A stretch of 64,000 nt of DNA, taken from assembly GCF_018320785.1 (NCBI RefSeq), contig NC_054878.1, forward strand, positions 45,069,429-45,133,428, given 5' to 3'. Made by a program: the position numbers and the translations under genes. This document shows positions 23,001 through 32,489 of this stretch, piece after piece (position 1 is the first letter of the stretch; the number at the start of each line of letters is the position of its first letter). The notes under the pieces were generated by a model. The model was not told the DNA's origin. It searched no databases and was given only the letters and a program-made list of their open reading frames with translations. This stretch comes from Cheilinus undulatus. Taxonomy: Eukaryota; Chordata; Actinopteri; Labriformes; Labridae.

Positions 23001-26000
23001 ATGTCCTGACCAGAGTTCAGTACATGACAATGATGGCAGTAATCAGGCCTGGGTGTGGCCATTGAAACTGAACTCAGCTTTCCAAGAACTGTGGTTAATC
23101 ACAGTGAACTCATGATTTAACAAGGGGAATTACTTTTTCACATAGGGCTGGATAGGTTTGGATTTTTTATCCCTTAATAAATGAAATAATAATTTAGAAA
23201 CTGCATTTTTGTATTTACTTTGGTTGTCTTTGTGAGATACTAAAACTGGTTTGACAATCCAAAACATTTAAGTGTGATAAATATGTAAAAAAACAGTCAG
23301 GAATCAGAAAACAGGCAAATACTTTTTCATGGCACTGTTTTCCCATGTATTCGAGATTTAAGTTTTCAGTGCCATTAATGAAGAGTAAAGACATCAATCT
23401 ATACATTCATACTGCATAGAAATCTCTTCAGTGGTCTCTTTACCTGGTTGGATATTGTGTGTGCGGTAGACAGGTATCACCGGGACAGGCCTGATAAAAA
23501 CACAGAGTTTACAGACGTGAAATACTGATAACTGCTGAGCTGAATCAAGAACAGTAAGAATCTATTTCTAGTAAAGCTTTCACCTTGGATCAACAGAATT
23601 GAACTTTATTTGTTTACCCACTGACCAAATACTCTTGATGTGTTCCTCCTTATTCAATTTGAGATGTGAGGCCTAAACAACAGATCCTGATCTGGCCTCA
23701 TACCCAATTCAATTTTCAATTTTTGCATTATTTAATGTATACAAGGTGACATCAAGATGGTCAGTGCTCTGCCATTAAAAAACATATTTTCTCATAGAGT
23801 TGTTGGAAAACATTAAAATCAGACTAAGACAAAGTTTGACACTGGGAATGCTGAGGAATATAACATTGTATCATCTACGTAAAGATGAACTTTACAGTAC
23901 TTTAATTTTTCTGCCATGTAATCAATATTTGATGTAAATAGAAGCGGACCCTAAACTGATCCCTGAGGGACTCCTTTGCTGATCACCTTGAAGATAGACC
24001 TTACATTGTCTACAACAGAGGTTCTCAACCTTGGAGTCGGGACCCCATTTGGGGTCACGAGACACTGAGAAGGGGTCGCTAGAGACCTTTAAAAAAAGAA
24101 TACTTTTTGAAATTACACTGTAGCCACTTTCCACCAATTTTACCAAACTGTAGTCACTTTTCATCACTTTTTAACACAAATTTTGCCAATTTTAGAACAA
24201 TTTTGCCACTTAAAACCCATTTGTGTCAATTTTAAACCCTTTCCACCACTTTTTTCTGCTTGTTTTTGTCACTTCTAAACTAATTCTTGCCATTTTCTGC
24301 CTATTGTTGCCTCATGATTCCCACTATTAACCACTGTTTACACCTCTTTTACCCCATTTACCACAGTTATCCCATTTTCACCAGTTTATATCAATTTCTC
24401 ATCCCAGTCTACATAATTTATCCCAAGTTTTTGCACTTTAAAGCCCTTTCAGCCACTTTTTAATCCCCTTTTACCACTTTTTGTGCCTGTTTTTACCAAT
24501 TTAATCCATTTTCGGTTATTTTTTGCCACTTTTTACCCCTTTATGTTCTTTAAAAATCTTTTGCCATTTTTGGCTATTTTAAGTATTTTTTTCACCGATT
24601 TTATGTATATTTTTAACAAAACTTATTCTCACTTTAAGAAGGCTATATACTACACTTTGATAAGAGTGGGTATTATTTAGGTCAAATATAAAATATGGTT
24701 TTCACAGCTTAACTTCACAATGAACCATGATTTTCCTGCCCTCCATGGGCCCCCAGTTTGGCTGGGTCCCAGAAACCTCCCCCTTTATCCCTCTTTATGG
24801 GCGGCCTTGTCTCCACATGACTGTTCTTGTTCATGGCTGCGTTCAACCTTTCAGGTACAGTGGGGGGGGGCCCAGTCTCTGGTACCTTTATTTTTGGGGG
24901 TCATGGCTGAAAAGGCTGAGAACCTCTGGTCTACAACAATTGTTTGAGTCCTGTCTGTTAATAATTTACCTGTGGTAATTACCTCTGATCATTAGACTGA
25001 AGCTCCTATTTTAAACCAAAATGCTGGGCTCTTTTTTGTTCACATCTTAAATTTACAAAAAAAGGCCAAAAACATGAGTTCACTATACAGGACAGATTAG
25101 ACCTCTTACTCATGATCAGCAGACTGGTGTCCTTCTCTGAAGACTAGAGGTTGAGCAATAGACCGGTCACTCTTGAGAGACACACCGCTAGGAGAAGGTC
25201 CACGTCTGTTTGAAGAAGGAAGGATGGACTCCAGTCAGTTCACAGAGTTTTTAAGCTTTTAAACCAAAATCAAAATATTGGTGTTTTGAATGGCTGTCCT
25301 CTTTTTTTTTCTCAAACCAGCATCAAAATAGTCCTGTTTTTTAACCTTTATTTCAACAGGAGCATTTCTATTGAGTTGCAAAAATCTCTTTTACAAGGGA
25401 GTCCTGGCCAAGATGGCAACAAGACAAGTTCCACATATGAGAAACACCAGATCATACATAGAGCAAGAAAATAGCACAGCCCAACAATAAACTTCTTAAA
25501 TACAGGACAACAAAGACTTAAAAGCTGAGGAGTCAGCACTTAAAAATGTCACTTTCAAGCAGTTTTTTTTCTAAGCAAGCCAGTAGCCACAAAAGACATA
25601 TTTTGACTTGCGGTCTTCTTCAGCGTGGTGAACAAAGACATCTTCTGTTCTTTGTTCATTTGTATTTTAAATCCCGGGCTCAGTCATTTCCTTACATTTT
25701 CAAAATTTCAAAACAAACAAAATGTCAAGAACTCAAAGTGATATGAAGAAATGATTAAAATCTCAGCAGAGAGATGAATGTTTTACAGTCCTACCTTCCT
25801 CGAAAATCCACACGTCCATCCTTAGACCAGTCGCTGCTGAGAGACAAAGCACTGGGAGAAGGTCCACGTCTGTAAAACAAAGTAAAGTTGGAGTCCTGTC
25901 AGTTCACACTGTTTTAGATTTTCTCAAACCAGCATCAGAATTTCAGTGGTTTTGAATGCAGGTTTGTTTTCTTTGATCACATCTGCACATTCACAAAACA

Positions 26001-26581
26001 AGAAAAATGCCAAAAACATGAGGTCATAATATTCAGATTTAACTTCTTACTCATGATCAGCAGACTGGTGCCCATCTCTGAAGGCTAGAGGTTGAGCAAT
26101 AGACCGCTCACTCTTCAGAGACACACCACTAGGAGAAGGTCCATGTCTGTTTGAAGAAGGAAAGATGGACTCCAGTCAGTTCACATTGTTTTGACATTTT
26201 CTTGAACCAGCATTGAAAGGCCTACAAAACTAACAGGAGACAGCTGATAATTTTACATTCCTACCTTTCAACACTAGAGTGCTGCTTATCACAAAAAACC
26301 ATATCTCCACCCTTAGACCAGTCACTGCTGAGGGACATACAGCTGGGGTCAGGTTTTGGTCCAAGTAGCACATAGTGGGGTCTGAGTTTGTGCTCTATGC
26401 TTCAACACACAGCGTCGAGTGTGAATAATGATAGGCTAGTGATGGGAAGACTGACATAAGGAATCATGGACAGTTAGAGATCTTCGTCTCACCTCTTAGC
26501 TCTGAAACGGCTGTAATCTTCCTCATACAGAGCCGATTTAGAGGGATGGACTTCCTCTTCTCTGTCATCATAATAATCCAT
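13533..26581 (-). CDS. NLR gene A: FISNA-NACHT-LRR-B30.2 receptor (NLRC3-like fish NLR), 13 coding exons
   Basis: Cytosolic NOD-like receptor of the fish-expanded NLR-C group, an innate immune sensor by family. Predicted exons, 5' to 3' on the minus strand: 26581-26493, 26342-26265, 26146-26051, 25869-25795, 25205-25110, 22581-22503, 22275-22047, 20944-19144, 19060-18887, 18704-18531, 16894-16721, 14292-14246, 14068-13533. Every junction has AG/GT signals, phases match and the sum is 3648 nt, or 1215 aa without an internal stop. Domains: short repeat exons 1-171, helical pre-FISNA 172-248, FISNA about 262-330, NACHT with Walker A GVAGIGKT (345-352) and Walker B IFDGLDE (419-425), three LRR units about 848-1021, hinge, B30.2/PRY-SPRY about 1038-1215. 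Start: ATG 26581 lies just inside an acceptor, so a 5' non-coding exon is expected. Odd: a 47-nt exon-like segment at 23444-23490 does not fit the frame. Exon model is inferred; family identity is firm. Confidence 0.87.
14246..14292 (-). CDS. Gene A 47-nt hinge exon
   Basis: Encodes [15 protein letters not shown] between the LRRs and B30.2, the short linker exon typical of fish NLR-B30.2 genes. Acceptor CTTCCTCCAG, donor GTAAGT. The phase joins exactly to LRR exon 3 and to B30.2. Confidence 0.85.
14621..15343. mobile_element. MITE with TTAA flanks, in the last large intron of gene A
   Basis: The ends are inverted: GGCTCAGACTACACGA on the left, and the right end reads GGCCGGTTTAGACTACACGA on the other strand. 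TTAA is present on both sides (14617-14620, 15344-15347), which suggests piggyBac- or Kolobok-type insertion. A related copy in opposite orientation lies at about 37705-38440. Confidence 0.7.
15348..16040. other. Intron sequence, nothing recognised
   Basis: Intronic to gene A. No exon, repeat with clear ends, or RNA gene could be supported. Confidence 0.5.
16224..16530 (+). pseudogene. Myb/SANT-like (MADF-type) DNA-binding domain relic of a Harbinger-class element
   Basis: On the + strand, inside a gene A intron and antisense to it, the translation gives [14 protein letters not shown], then [15 protein letters not shown], then a degenerate [27 protein letters not shown]. This is the order of conserved residues of the Myb_DNA-bind_4 family (W..EE...L..IW, IA..L...G..RT..Q, K.LK.EY). 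Several stop codons show it is dead. Such domains accompany PIF/Harbinger transposases. Flanking GGTTCCAG-rich stretches (about 16055 and 16575) may be the element's ends. Confidence 0.6.
16721..16894 (-). CDS. Gene A LRR exon 3 (174 nt)
   Basis: Ribonuclease-inhibitor-type LRR unit: [18 protein letters not shown]...[11 protein letters not shown]...CRLDTLR. It has the standard 174-nt length and phase. The consensus positions around the second half ([15 protein letters not shown]) have drifted from the usual [13 protein letters not shown]. Confidence 0.85.
17040..18330. other. Intron sequence of gene A without recognised feature
   Basis: Frames at 17205-17477 and nearby have no domain. No further LRR exon was found here. 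Confidence 0.5.
18531..18704 (-). CDS. Gene A LRR exon 2 (174 nt)
   Basis: LRR unit [18 protein letters not shown]...[23 protein letters not shown]...CKLESLR. Acceptor TTTCTTTCAAG, donor GTCAGG. It is in phase with its neighbours. Confidence 0.87.
18887..19060 (-). CDS. Gene A LRR exon 1 (174 nt)
   Basis: LRR unit [20 protein letters not shown]...[23 protein letters not shown]...CKLETLK. Acceptor TTCTTCAG, donor GTCAGT. It follows the NACHT exon after a short intron of about 80 nt. Confidence 0.88.
19144..20944 (-). CDS. Gene A FISNA-NACHT exon (1801 nt)
   Basis: ATPase core of gene A. FISNA ([20 protein letters not shown]...NDEHEVR..E) precedes NACHT, which has Walker A GVAGIGKT, Walker [11 protein letters not shown], the sensor-like [14 protein letters not shown] and winged-helix/ARC2-type sequence through [17 protein letters not shown]. 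The reading frame continues ...SNKAL then TAG, but the TAG spans the donor (CT|GTAG), so splicing removes it. An unspliced transcript would end exactly here. Confidence 0.92.
21136..21976. mobile_element. Non-autonomous DNA element with a minisatellite inside
   Basis: The left end (CACTTTATTTGAAGGGGTATGC) and the inverse of the right end (TACTTAATTTAAAGGGGTTTGC) match over about 45 bp, including ACTGACATGACA/ATTGACGTGACA. It lies in the gene A intron before the NACHT exon. The interior carries the 21480-21890 minisatellite. Confidence 0.65.
21480..21890. repeat. Minisatellite, about 20-22 bp unit
   Basis: Imperfect tandem copies of AGTCAAAATTATGAGATAAA and variants run for about 400 bp. Confidence 0.85.
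22047..22275 (-). CDS. Gene A helical pre-FISNA exon
   Basis: Encodes [22 protein letters not shown]...[25 protein letters not shown], a charged helical segment that stands before FISNA in fish NLR-C proteins. It starts in phase 0 after PTELDSISK. Its donor AACG|GTAAGA joins in frame to [10 protein letters not shown] of the next exon. Confidence 0.85.
22503..22581 (-). CDS. Gene A exon ending PTELDSISK
   Basis: Encodes [26 protein letters not shown]. This matches the 'DPxELDSIF' sequence that precedes the LLEEKI helix in the family. It joins in frame directly to exon 25110-25205. Confidence 0.75.
22771..22952 (+). mobile_element. tRNA-derived SINE
   Basis: The head has an A-box-like GCAGCTCAACTGATAGAGCA and a B-box-like GGTTTGATTTCC. 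The body TTTCCTGTCTCTCTTTGGCTGTCC and the tail AAAGGCAAAAATGC, followed by an A/AAT run, are typical of a widespread percomorph SINE. It lies in a gene A intron, antisense to the gene. Confidence 0.75.
23444..23490 (-). other. 47-nt exon-like segment that breaks the gene A frame
   Basis: A good acceptor (TTTTTATCAG) and donor (CCAG|GTAAAG) bracket 47 nt encoding [15 protein letters not shown] when entered in the phase of the preceding exon. Its length is not a multiple of three, so inclusion would shift the frame before the PTELDSISK exon. It may be a cassette exon producing a truncated form, or a decayed exon. Confidence 0.4.
23820..24000 (-). pseudogene. LINE reverse-transcriptase fragment (PQGS / YVDD boxes)
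   Basis: The minus strand reads [14 protein letters not shown], then 25-30 residues later [11 protein letters not shown]. These are RT motifs of L2/Rex1-type LINEs, with YADD changed to YVDD. It has a stop in the middle and is interrupted at its upstream side by the hAT element at 24016. Confidence 0.65.
24016..24928. mobile_element. hAT non-autonomous element
   Basis: A perfect 8-bp target-site duplication GTCTACAA lies at 24008-24015 and 24929-24936. The termini are CAGAGGTTCTCAACC and the inverse ...GGCTGAGAACCTCTG. The interior is T-rich (CCACTTTT-type units) with no transposase. It sits in a gene A intron. Confidence 0.9.
25110..25205 (-). CDS. Gene A N-terminal repeat exon, type B, copy 2 (96 nt)
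   Basis: Encodes [32 protein letters not shown]. This is the 'SxVSMKSDRSM' type of short repeat exon found at the N-terminus of fish NLRs. Phase 2-2. Nearly identical to 26051-26146. Confidence 0.85.
25795..25869 (-). CDS. Gene A N-terminal repeat exon, type A, copy 2 (75 nt)
   Basis: Encodes [24 protein letters not shown]. Related to 26265-26342 ([12 protein letters not shown]). Acceptor GTTTTACAG, donor GTAGGA, phase 2-2. Confidence 0.82.
26051..26146 (-). CDS. Gene A N-terminal repeat exon, type B, copy 1 (96 nt)
   Basis: Encodes [32 protein letters not shown]. Same acceptor and donor context as copy 2, phase 2-2. Confidence 0.85.
26265..26342 (-). CDS. Gene A N-terminal repeat exon, type A, copy 1 (78 nt)
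   Basis: Encodes [25 protein letters not shown]. The family's usual start of this exon (the GPDPS part) is visible just upstream, but its AG is lost, so I use the next acceptor, CCCCAG at 26343-26345. That choice keeps phase. Confidence 0.7.
26493..26581 (-). CDS. Gene A first coding exon
   Basis: Encodes [29 protein letters not shown]. An acceptor-like GTTTGTTTGAAG precedes the ATG by about 14 nt, and the donor is AGAG|GTGAGA. The flanks are homologous to the first exon of gene B. Confidence 0.82.
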
Positions 26582-28840
26582 CGCAGATCATCCACCTTCA
26601 AACAAACAAGAACATTTTTACTTAATACAGCAAGCTTTAGTTCACATAGACACACTGCTTCTTACAGCATTGTTCCTGGTTCTGCCACAAGAGGGCACCA
26701 AAGATACACATGCTTATGAAGATTTCTACTGAGGATGCCTTAAGAACAAACCCTCAGCTGCTCTCTGTGCTTACAGGAGAGAACATTTAAGGGCAGTTTA
26801 TTTCTTTTGTGTCAAAATTACTTTAGTTTGTCTTCAAAAATATCAGTTGGATTAAAATCACTGAGAAAAAAATAGTTATGATTCGAACAACATCTAAGTA
26901 AATCTTAGACCAGGTAAGTTTAGGGTGCACAGGACAGCAGGTCAGTTTAAAAACTAAGACTTTGAAATGGGAACTTCTGACCACTCCTCAAAATATGAAA
27001 AATCATTTTAGAAAACTGTCTCAGCAGCTAAACACACATGGACAAAATTCTTAGTACCCTAAAGAAAAAAATCCTACAATGGTCAGTGAAATAACTTCAA
27101 ACTGACAAACATAACAATACAAAAAACTAAAACTAATGCAAAAGGTGTTTAAAGCACCAGAATCCTCCATTTATTCAACTGTTTCTACAAACACAACTTT
27201 GTTCCAATAATTATTTTTTTATTATTTCAAACCAACATACAAATCTGATGCCTTTTTATCACGGTACATTGCATTTTGTAAAGTTTGTTTCAAATTAATA
27301 TGTTTGTAAGATTAGAGTCTGCTCTTCAAGTTCTTCATAAGGCTAGCAACAGTGGATAGTAGAAATGCAGTATTAACATGAATTATTCCCATCTGACTGG
27401 TGAAATACCCTTTGAAATAAATATAAAGAATACTGTAATAAATCCAACCTGTGGAATTAAATAAATCATAAATCAGACAACAAAGTCACACAAAGCACCA
27501 CTCTAATCTGCACCAATCTCAGCTCCATTCTCACAAATATAATAAAAATGGTTACATTACCCTCTGCCTGTGAAGCTGCATGAAGCTGATGAGTGAATTT
27601 GATTTAATCCTGAAGTTCAATCAAGAAACCCATCAGAGAAAGAACAAGAATTCACAGCAGGAGGTTTTCAAAGAACCACCTGTACAACTGCAGTCAAACA
27701 TTAACAAACAGAAAAGACCCTTATCAGGGGGCTTATTAAGGTCTAACGTTACAGCATTTATTACATCACAGTTTGTCTAAAAAGAGTCTAATCAGTACAT
27801 GGTGAAGGGACTGGAACTTATCAGTGTGTTACACATCTTCAGACCAGTCAAAAGGCCTTTCACTGCAGGTCAAATCTCTGTTATCACACCACACTCACAC
27901 TGATGGTATGCTGTGCATAAGCAGAGCGAGGGGGTGGCTTGTGGGACAACACCAAATGTTTTCTTCAAAGCCCAGAATCTTTCAGGTTGGGTAAAAACTA
28001 CAGGTGCATTTCAGTAAATTAGAATATTATCAAAAAGTTTATTTATTTTAGTAATTCAATTCAAAAAGTAAAACTCATGTATCATATACATCAGTGTCAG
28101 GCATCAGGAGTCAACACCACCTCCTTCAGAGAAATTGCAACCCAAATTTTTGAAAATGTTCAACCATCCATCCATCCTCTATGTCGCTTATCCCATTGGG
28201 GGTCGCAGGGGGGCTAGAGCCTATCCCAGCTGTCATTTGGCGAGAGGCGGGGTATTGAACAGCAAAAACACTGGCAGCCTACCAGGGAATCTGTTTTTAA
28301 ATTGAATAAAAAATGTTGAAGTCTGGTATGTTTCTTTTTACAACATTTATAGAAGACTTGTTATTTTAAAATATAAGCACATTTAACATGCAGGGCTCCT
28401 TTTAGGAATCTTCCCAAGACAGTACAAAATTTACACACAAGTGTAAAGATTTAACAGAGATGTGGCTTCATGTTCAATTGTGAAAAAATAAAAAGAAGAA
28501 AATTGTAACTACAAAGAGGTTTAAGGCAATCATATTTATTATTTTGATTAATGATAAAATGGTTAATCCTATAAAATAGGGCAGTACTGCTAAAAAATGA
28601 AATTATCCCCGTGTGAAAGAGTAAAAGACAGGTTTTTAAATTATTCTAAGAATCATATCTTTTCATAATTTACATCAAAAGGAAAGTTAAACACCAAAAT
28701 AACTTTGTATGTTACTGCAACAACTGAGGAACTATCCCAGAAATACTTCAGAATAAAAATACCGTACAAAAACGCGAGTCGTCTCAACACAGAAACAAAC
28801 TAATCAGGACTTTGAAAATCCCAGTGGAGGATTACCGTAC
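26582..28840. other. Upstream region or first intron of gene A
   Basis: AT-rich, no coding exon seen. The part 27575-27790 is homologous to 7780-8060. A degenerate copy of a common fish interspersed repeat lies at 28166-28290. Confidence 0.45.
28166..28290 (+). repeat. Fragment of a widespread fish interspersed repeat
   Basis: Contains CATCCATCC, CTTATCCCATTGGGGGTCGC and GCCTATCCCAGCTGTCATT, shared with 31720-31885 and 62694-63047. Confidence 0.75.
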
Positions 28841-28930
28841 CTTCATCCTGTCAGCCTGGAATGAATTAACAGACGAAGCACACAAACACTCGGGTGCAGA
28901 GATCTGACTGCAGCTCTAAGCAAATAACTT
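28841..28930 (-). other. Possible 5' non-coding exon of gene A
   Basis: The minus strand has a plausible donor GATGAAG|GTACGG at 28841 preceded by a less AT-rich stretch. Gene A's first coding exon starts with an acceptor, so an upstream exon is expected, and this is the best candidate seen. The 5' limit is arbitrary. Confidence 0.25.
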
Positions 28931-29339
28931 TTTCAGTCTCTTGAGTTCTGTCCGGACATTCAGCGGCTCTGGAACGCTCACGTTAATATTTTGAAGAATG
29001 AAGTGAATTAACGTGCTCATACACAACACCAGCTGCCATTGGTTGTTGACGACTATTGCGTCACTGAGAAACACAATTTGCATACAATTAGACTTAACAC
29101 TTATGAGCAATATCAAATACATTTGATATTATCGTAAAGCCAAAAATCAAGGCCTATGACCACCTTACACCTAACAACTGAGACAATGGGAGCGAGCTAC
29201 AACTTTAGAAGGACTCCCATGATTTTACTCCGACTTTGGACTTTTGTCTGTGACTTTGAAACTGAAAGAAAAGTCATAAGGTATAAGGCTGGTTTAAGAC
29301 TCATTCTACCACTGGGGACAACAGTGGAGAAGAGTCTAG

Positions 29340-29830
29340 CAAAGTACATGGTGTTCAATTAAGAGCTGGGTCTGTTGCTCTGTCTTGAAAGTAGAAAGTG
29401 TCTCTGTGGATCGAACGGAGTTAGGTAATTCATTCCACCATTGAAGGACAACAGAAGTGAAGTGTTGGGCTTGTGAATTAAGAGTCCTGATGTGCTAGAA
29501 GTACCAGGCGGATTTCGCTGGCTGAGCATAGTGGGCAAGAAAGAGTGGTGATGAGGGTAAACAGGAGCAGTTTTAGCTACTGCTTTGTGAGCAGGGACTA
29601 AAGTTTTGAATTTGATACGAGCCAAAGCCACTGCAGAGAGATGAACAGAGGAGTGTGATGCCATCAAGGGTTGGTTGAAGACCAGATGTGCTGCTGCATT
29701 TTGGATCATTGCAGAGTTTTAATTGTGCATACAGGGAGGCCTGCCAGAAGTACAACATTGTTAAAACACTAAACACATGCAGGTGCAGTAGAAAATGTTT
29801 AATGCTGCCAGCATCCATAGTTGTCAGGAT
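29340..29830 (-). pseudogene. LINE ORF2 C-terminal fragment
   Basis: The minus-strand frame reads IQNAAAHLVFNQP, then ALARIKFKTLVPAHKA, then STSGLLIHKPNTSL, then GGMNYLTPFD. This is the order of the region after the RT domain in L2/Rex-type LINEs (QNAAARL...RIKFKTL...YKA...WN.LP). It is truncated on both sides and has small frameshifts. Confidence 0.7.
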
Positions 29831-29874
29831 TTAAAGATAAAGAGATGATTTTTACTTTTGGTTAATTTCATTTA

Positions 29875-31083
29875 CAGTCATGGACGAAAATAGTGGCATC
29901 CCTGGAATTTTTCCAGAAAATACACCATTTCTCACAAAAATTGTTGCAATTACAAATGTTTTGGTATACATGTGTTCATTGCCTTTATATGCGTAGGAGC
30001 AACACAAAAAATCTGAAGAAAAAAGACAAAATTGACATAATTTTACACAAAACTCAAAAAATGGGCCGGACCAAATGATTGGCACCCTCAACTTAATATT
30101 TGGTTGCACACCCTTGGAAAAAAATAACTGAAACCAATCGCTTCCTACAACCATCAACAAACTTCTTACACCTCTCAACTGGAATTTTGGACCACTCTTC
30201 TTTTGCAAACTACTCCAGGTCTCTCAGATTTGAAGGGTGGTTCTTGCAACAACAGTTCTGAGATCTCTCCATAGGTGTTCAATGGGATTTAGATCTGGAC
30301 TTACTGCTGGCCACTTCAGATCCACCATGTTTGACCGTAGGTACTGTTCTTTTCTCTGCAGGCCTCATTCTGTTTTCTGTAAACAGTGGAATGACATGCT
30401 TTTCCAAAAAGCTTTACCTTAGTCTCATCTGTCCACAAAATGTTCTCCCAGAAGGATGTTTATTCACCATTCCAACTATCCTCCGTTGCATTCTTTTGTC
30501 AATTTTTCTCTTCTGTCAACGTCCAGGGAGATTAGCCACAGTTCCATGGGTTATAAACTTCTTGATTATTTTACGCACAGTGGATAAAGGAATGTCAAGA
30601 TCTCTGGAGATGGTCTTGTATCCTTGAGATTGTTCATATTTTCCCCCAATTTTGCTTCTTAAGTCCTCAGACAATTCTGGGCTTTTCTTTCTCTTCTCCA
30701 TGCTTGGTGTGACACACACAGGCACACAACACAAAGGTTGAGTCAACTTTTAGACATTCTAACTGGCTTCAGGTGTGATTTCTAGATTTCCAGCACCTGT
30801 TACTGCCACAGGTGAGTTTAAATGAGCATCACATGCTTGAAATAAAATGATTTACCCACAGTTTTAGAAGGGTGCCAATAATTTGGTCCGGCCCATTTTT
30901 TGAGTTTTGTGTAAAATTATGTCAATTTTGTCTTTTTCTTCAGGTTTTTTTGTGTTGTTCCAATGCACATAAAGGCAATGAACACATGTATACCTAAAAC
31001 ATTTGTAATTGCAACAATTTCTGGGAGAAAAGATGTATATTCTGGAAAAATTCCAGGGATGCCAATATTTTCATCAATGACTG
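29875..31083 (-). mobile_element. Tc1-like transposon, internally deleted, long inverted repeats
   Basis: TA at 29873-29874 and 31084-31085 flank inverted repeats of about 200 bp (outer CAGTCATGGACGAAAAT and the inverse ...CATCAATGACTG). The N-terminal transposase domain is intact at 30516-30746 on the minus strand ([44 protein letters not shown]...NLPGR), a paired-type helix-turn-helix. Pieces of the C-terminal half follow out of frame. At 1.2 kb it is shorter than a full 1.6 kb element and cannot be autonomous. Confidence 0.88.
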
Positions 31084-31085
31084 TA

Positions 31086-31719
31086 AGTGGATGGAAAATT
31101 ACAGGAAAACTGACACTGACAGCAAGAACAATAATGATTCTGATAAAATTTTATTTTCAAAGCATCTTTTATATAAGATATACAGCTTTAAATGGAATGT
31201 GAAGAATATCTGTACAGCGTTTTGTTGTAAATACAAACTAAATACGAACAAAATGATAAATTGACAGAATCTGAAAAAAATAAAAAAGTTTGCAATGAAA
31301 GAATTTCAGACAACCACTTAAACAAAAAAACTGTATAGAATATAATGTGTTCTGTATTTCTCTATTATTCAGACTGTATATACATATAAATGCATTTATT
31401 GTTTTTCCAGAAGAGGCTGTGATCTGGTCAGCATGGACATGACTTAGTCTTTGAGTCAGTTTCTGTCATTCAGTAGTTTATTTTTACAGAATCTCTCAAA
31501 TAAATATGAATCATCACTTTAACAAAGATTCTGTCATTTAAGTTTGATTACCTCTTGTATTATACTTATTTTATTAATCCCTCTATGAATAATCTGATGA
31601 CTGATTAAAAGAAGTACTGTACAGTTTCCTAGTTTCAGTGAAGCCAATGCAGAACAATCTTATACCTGTGTTTTTATCAGCCTGTAGGGGGCGCCTTCAC
31701 TGGATGTAAATGATGGCTG
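31086..31719. other. AT-rich intergenic sequence
   Basis: Nothing recognised. Confidence 0.5.
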
Positions 31720-31885
31720 TGAGGTCCATCCACTCATTTTCTACAACACTCATCCTGTTTAGGGTCATGGGGGCTGGAGCCTATCCCAGCTGTCATTGGG
31801 CGAGAGGTGGGGTACATCCTGGACTGATCGCCAGTCAGTTGCAGGGCTGACATAGAGAGACAGAGATTCAGGCACCCAACGACTG
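31720..31885 (+). repeat. Fragment of the widespread fish interspersed repeat
   Basis: Contains GGGGGCTGGAGCCTATCCCA, GGCGAGAGGTGGGGTACA and GATCGCCAGTCAGTTGCAGG as at 62694-63047. A more decayed copy follows at about 32033-32190. Confidence 0.75.
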
Positions 31886-32303
31886 TGAAGTAATATTTAC
31901 AAAACAACTGTAAAGCCTTTACGGTCACTAAACCTGTACAGGTGAAACAGAAAATAAATAAATAAATATATAAATGAGCTTCTTTGCATAGTAAGTACAA
32001 TTCACAGGTAGCAACACTAAATACAAGCATACCTATCCATCCATCATTTATCCAGACTGTTTATCATATCAGGGGGTCATGGGAAGTTTGGGAAAATCCT
32101 TGCTTTTGTTGGGTGAGAGGTGAGTTACACTGCGCCAGGTGACTGGCTGTCAGTCAAAGGGCCAACAAGTAGAGAAAAAATATCAAACTCACTCCCACAG
32201 GGAGGAAGGATCCATAGCAACTGAGGGTGCAAGGGCGCAATTGGAGTTGAATGAGTTACTATTATTAGGGTCTGAGCACTGACAAAGGGTTGGCCAAGTC
32301 CCT

Positions 32304-32333
32304 ATTGAAATTGAAATTGAAATTGAAATTGAA
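32304..32333. repeat. (TTGAAA)n microsatellite
   Basis: About five tandem copies of a hexamer, followed at 32378-32400 by an (AAT)n run. Confidence 0.9.
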
Positions 32334-32489
32334 GGAATTCTTCTTAATCTTTTTCCTCAAAACAATTGCCTTTTTAAAATAATAATAATAATAATAATTC
32401 ATTTTATTTGTATGTGCCTTTCAAAGCACTCAAGGTCACCTTACAAGAAAAGGTTAAAACAAGACACATAAATAAGTCCACAAAATATA

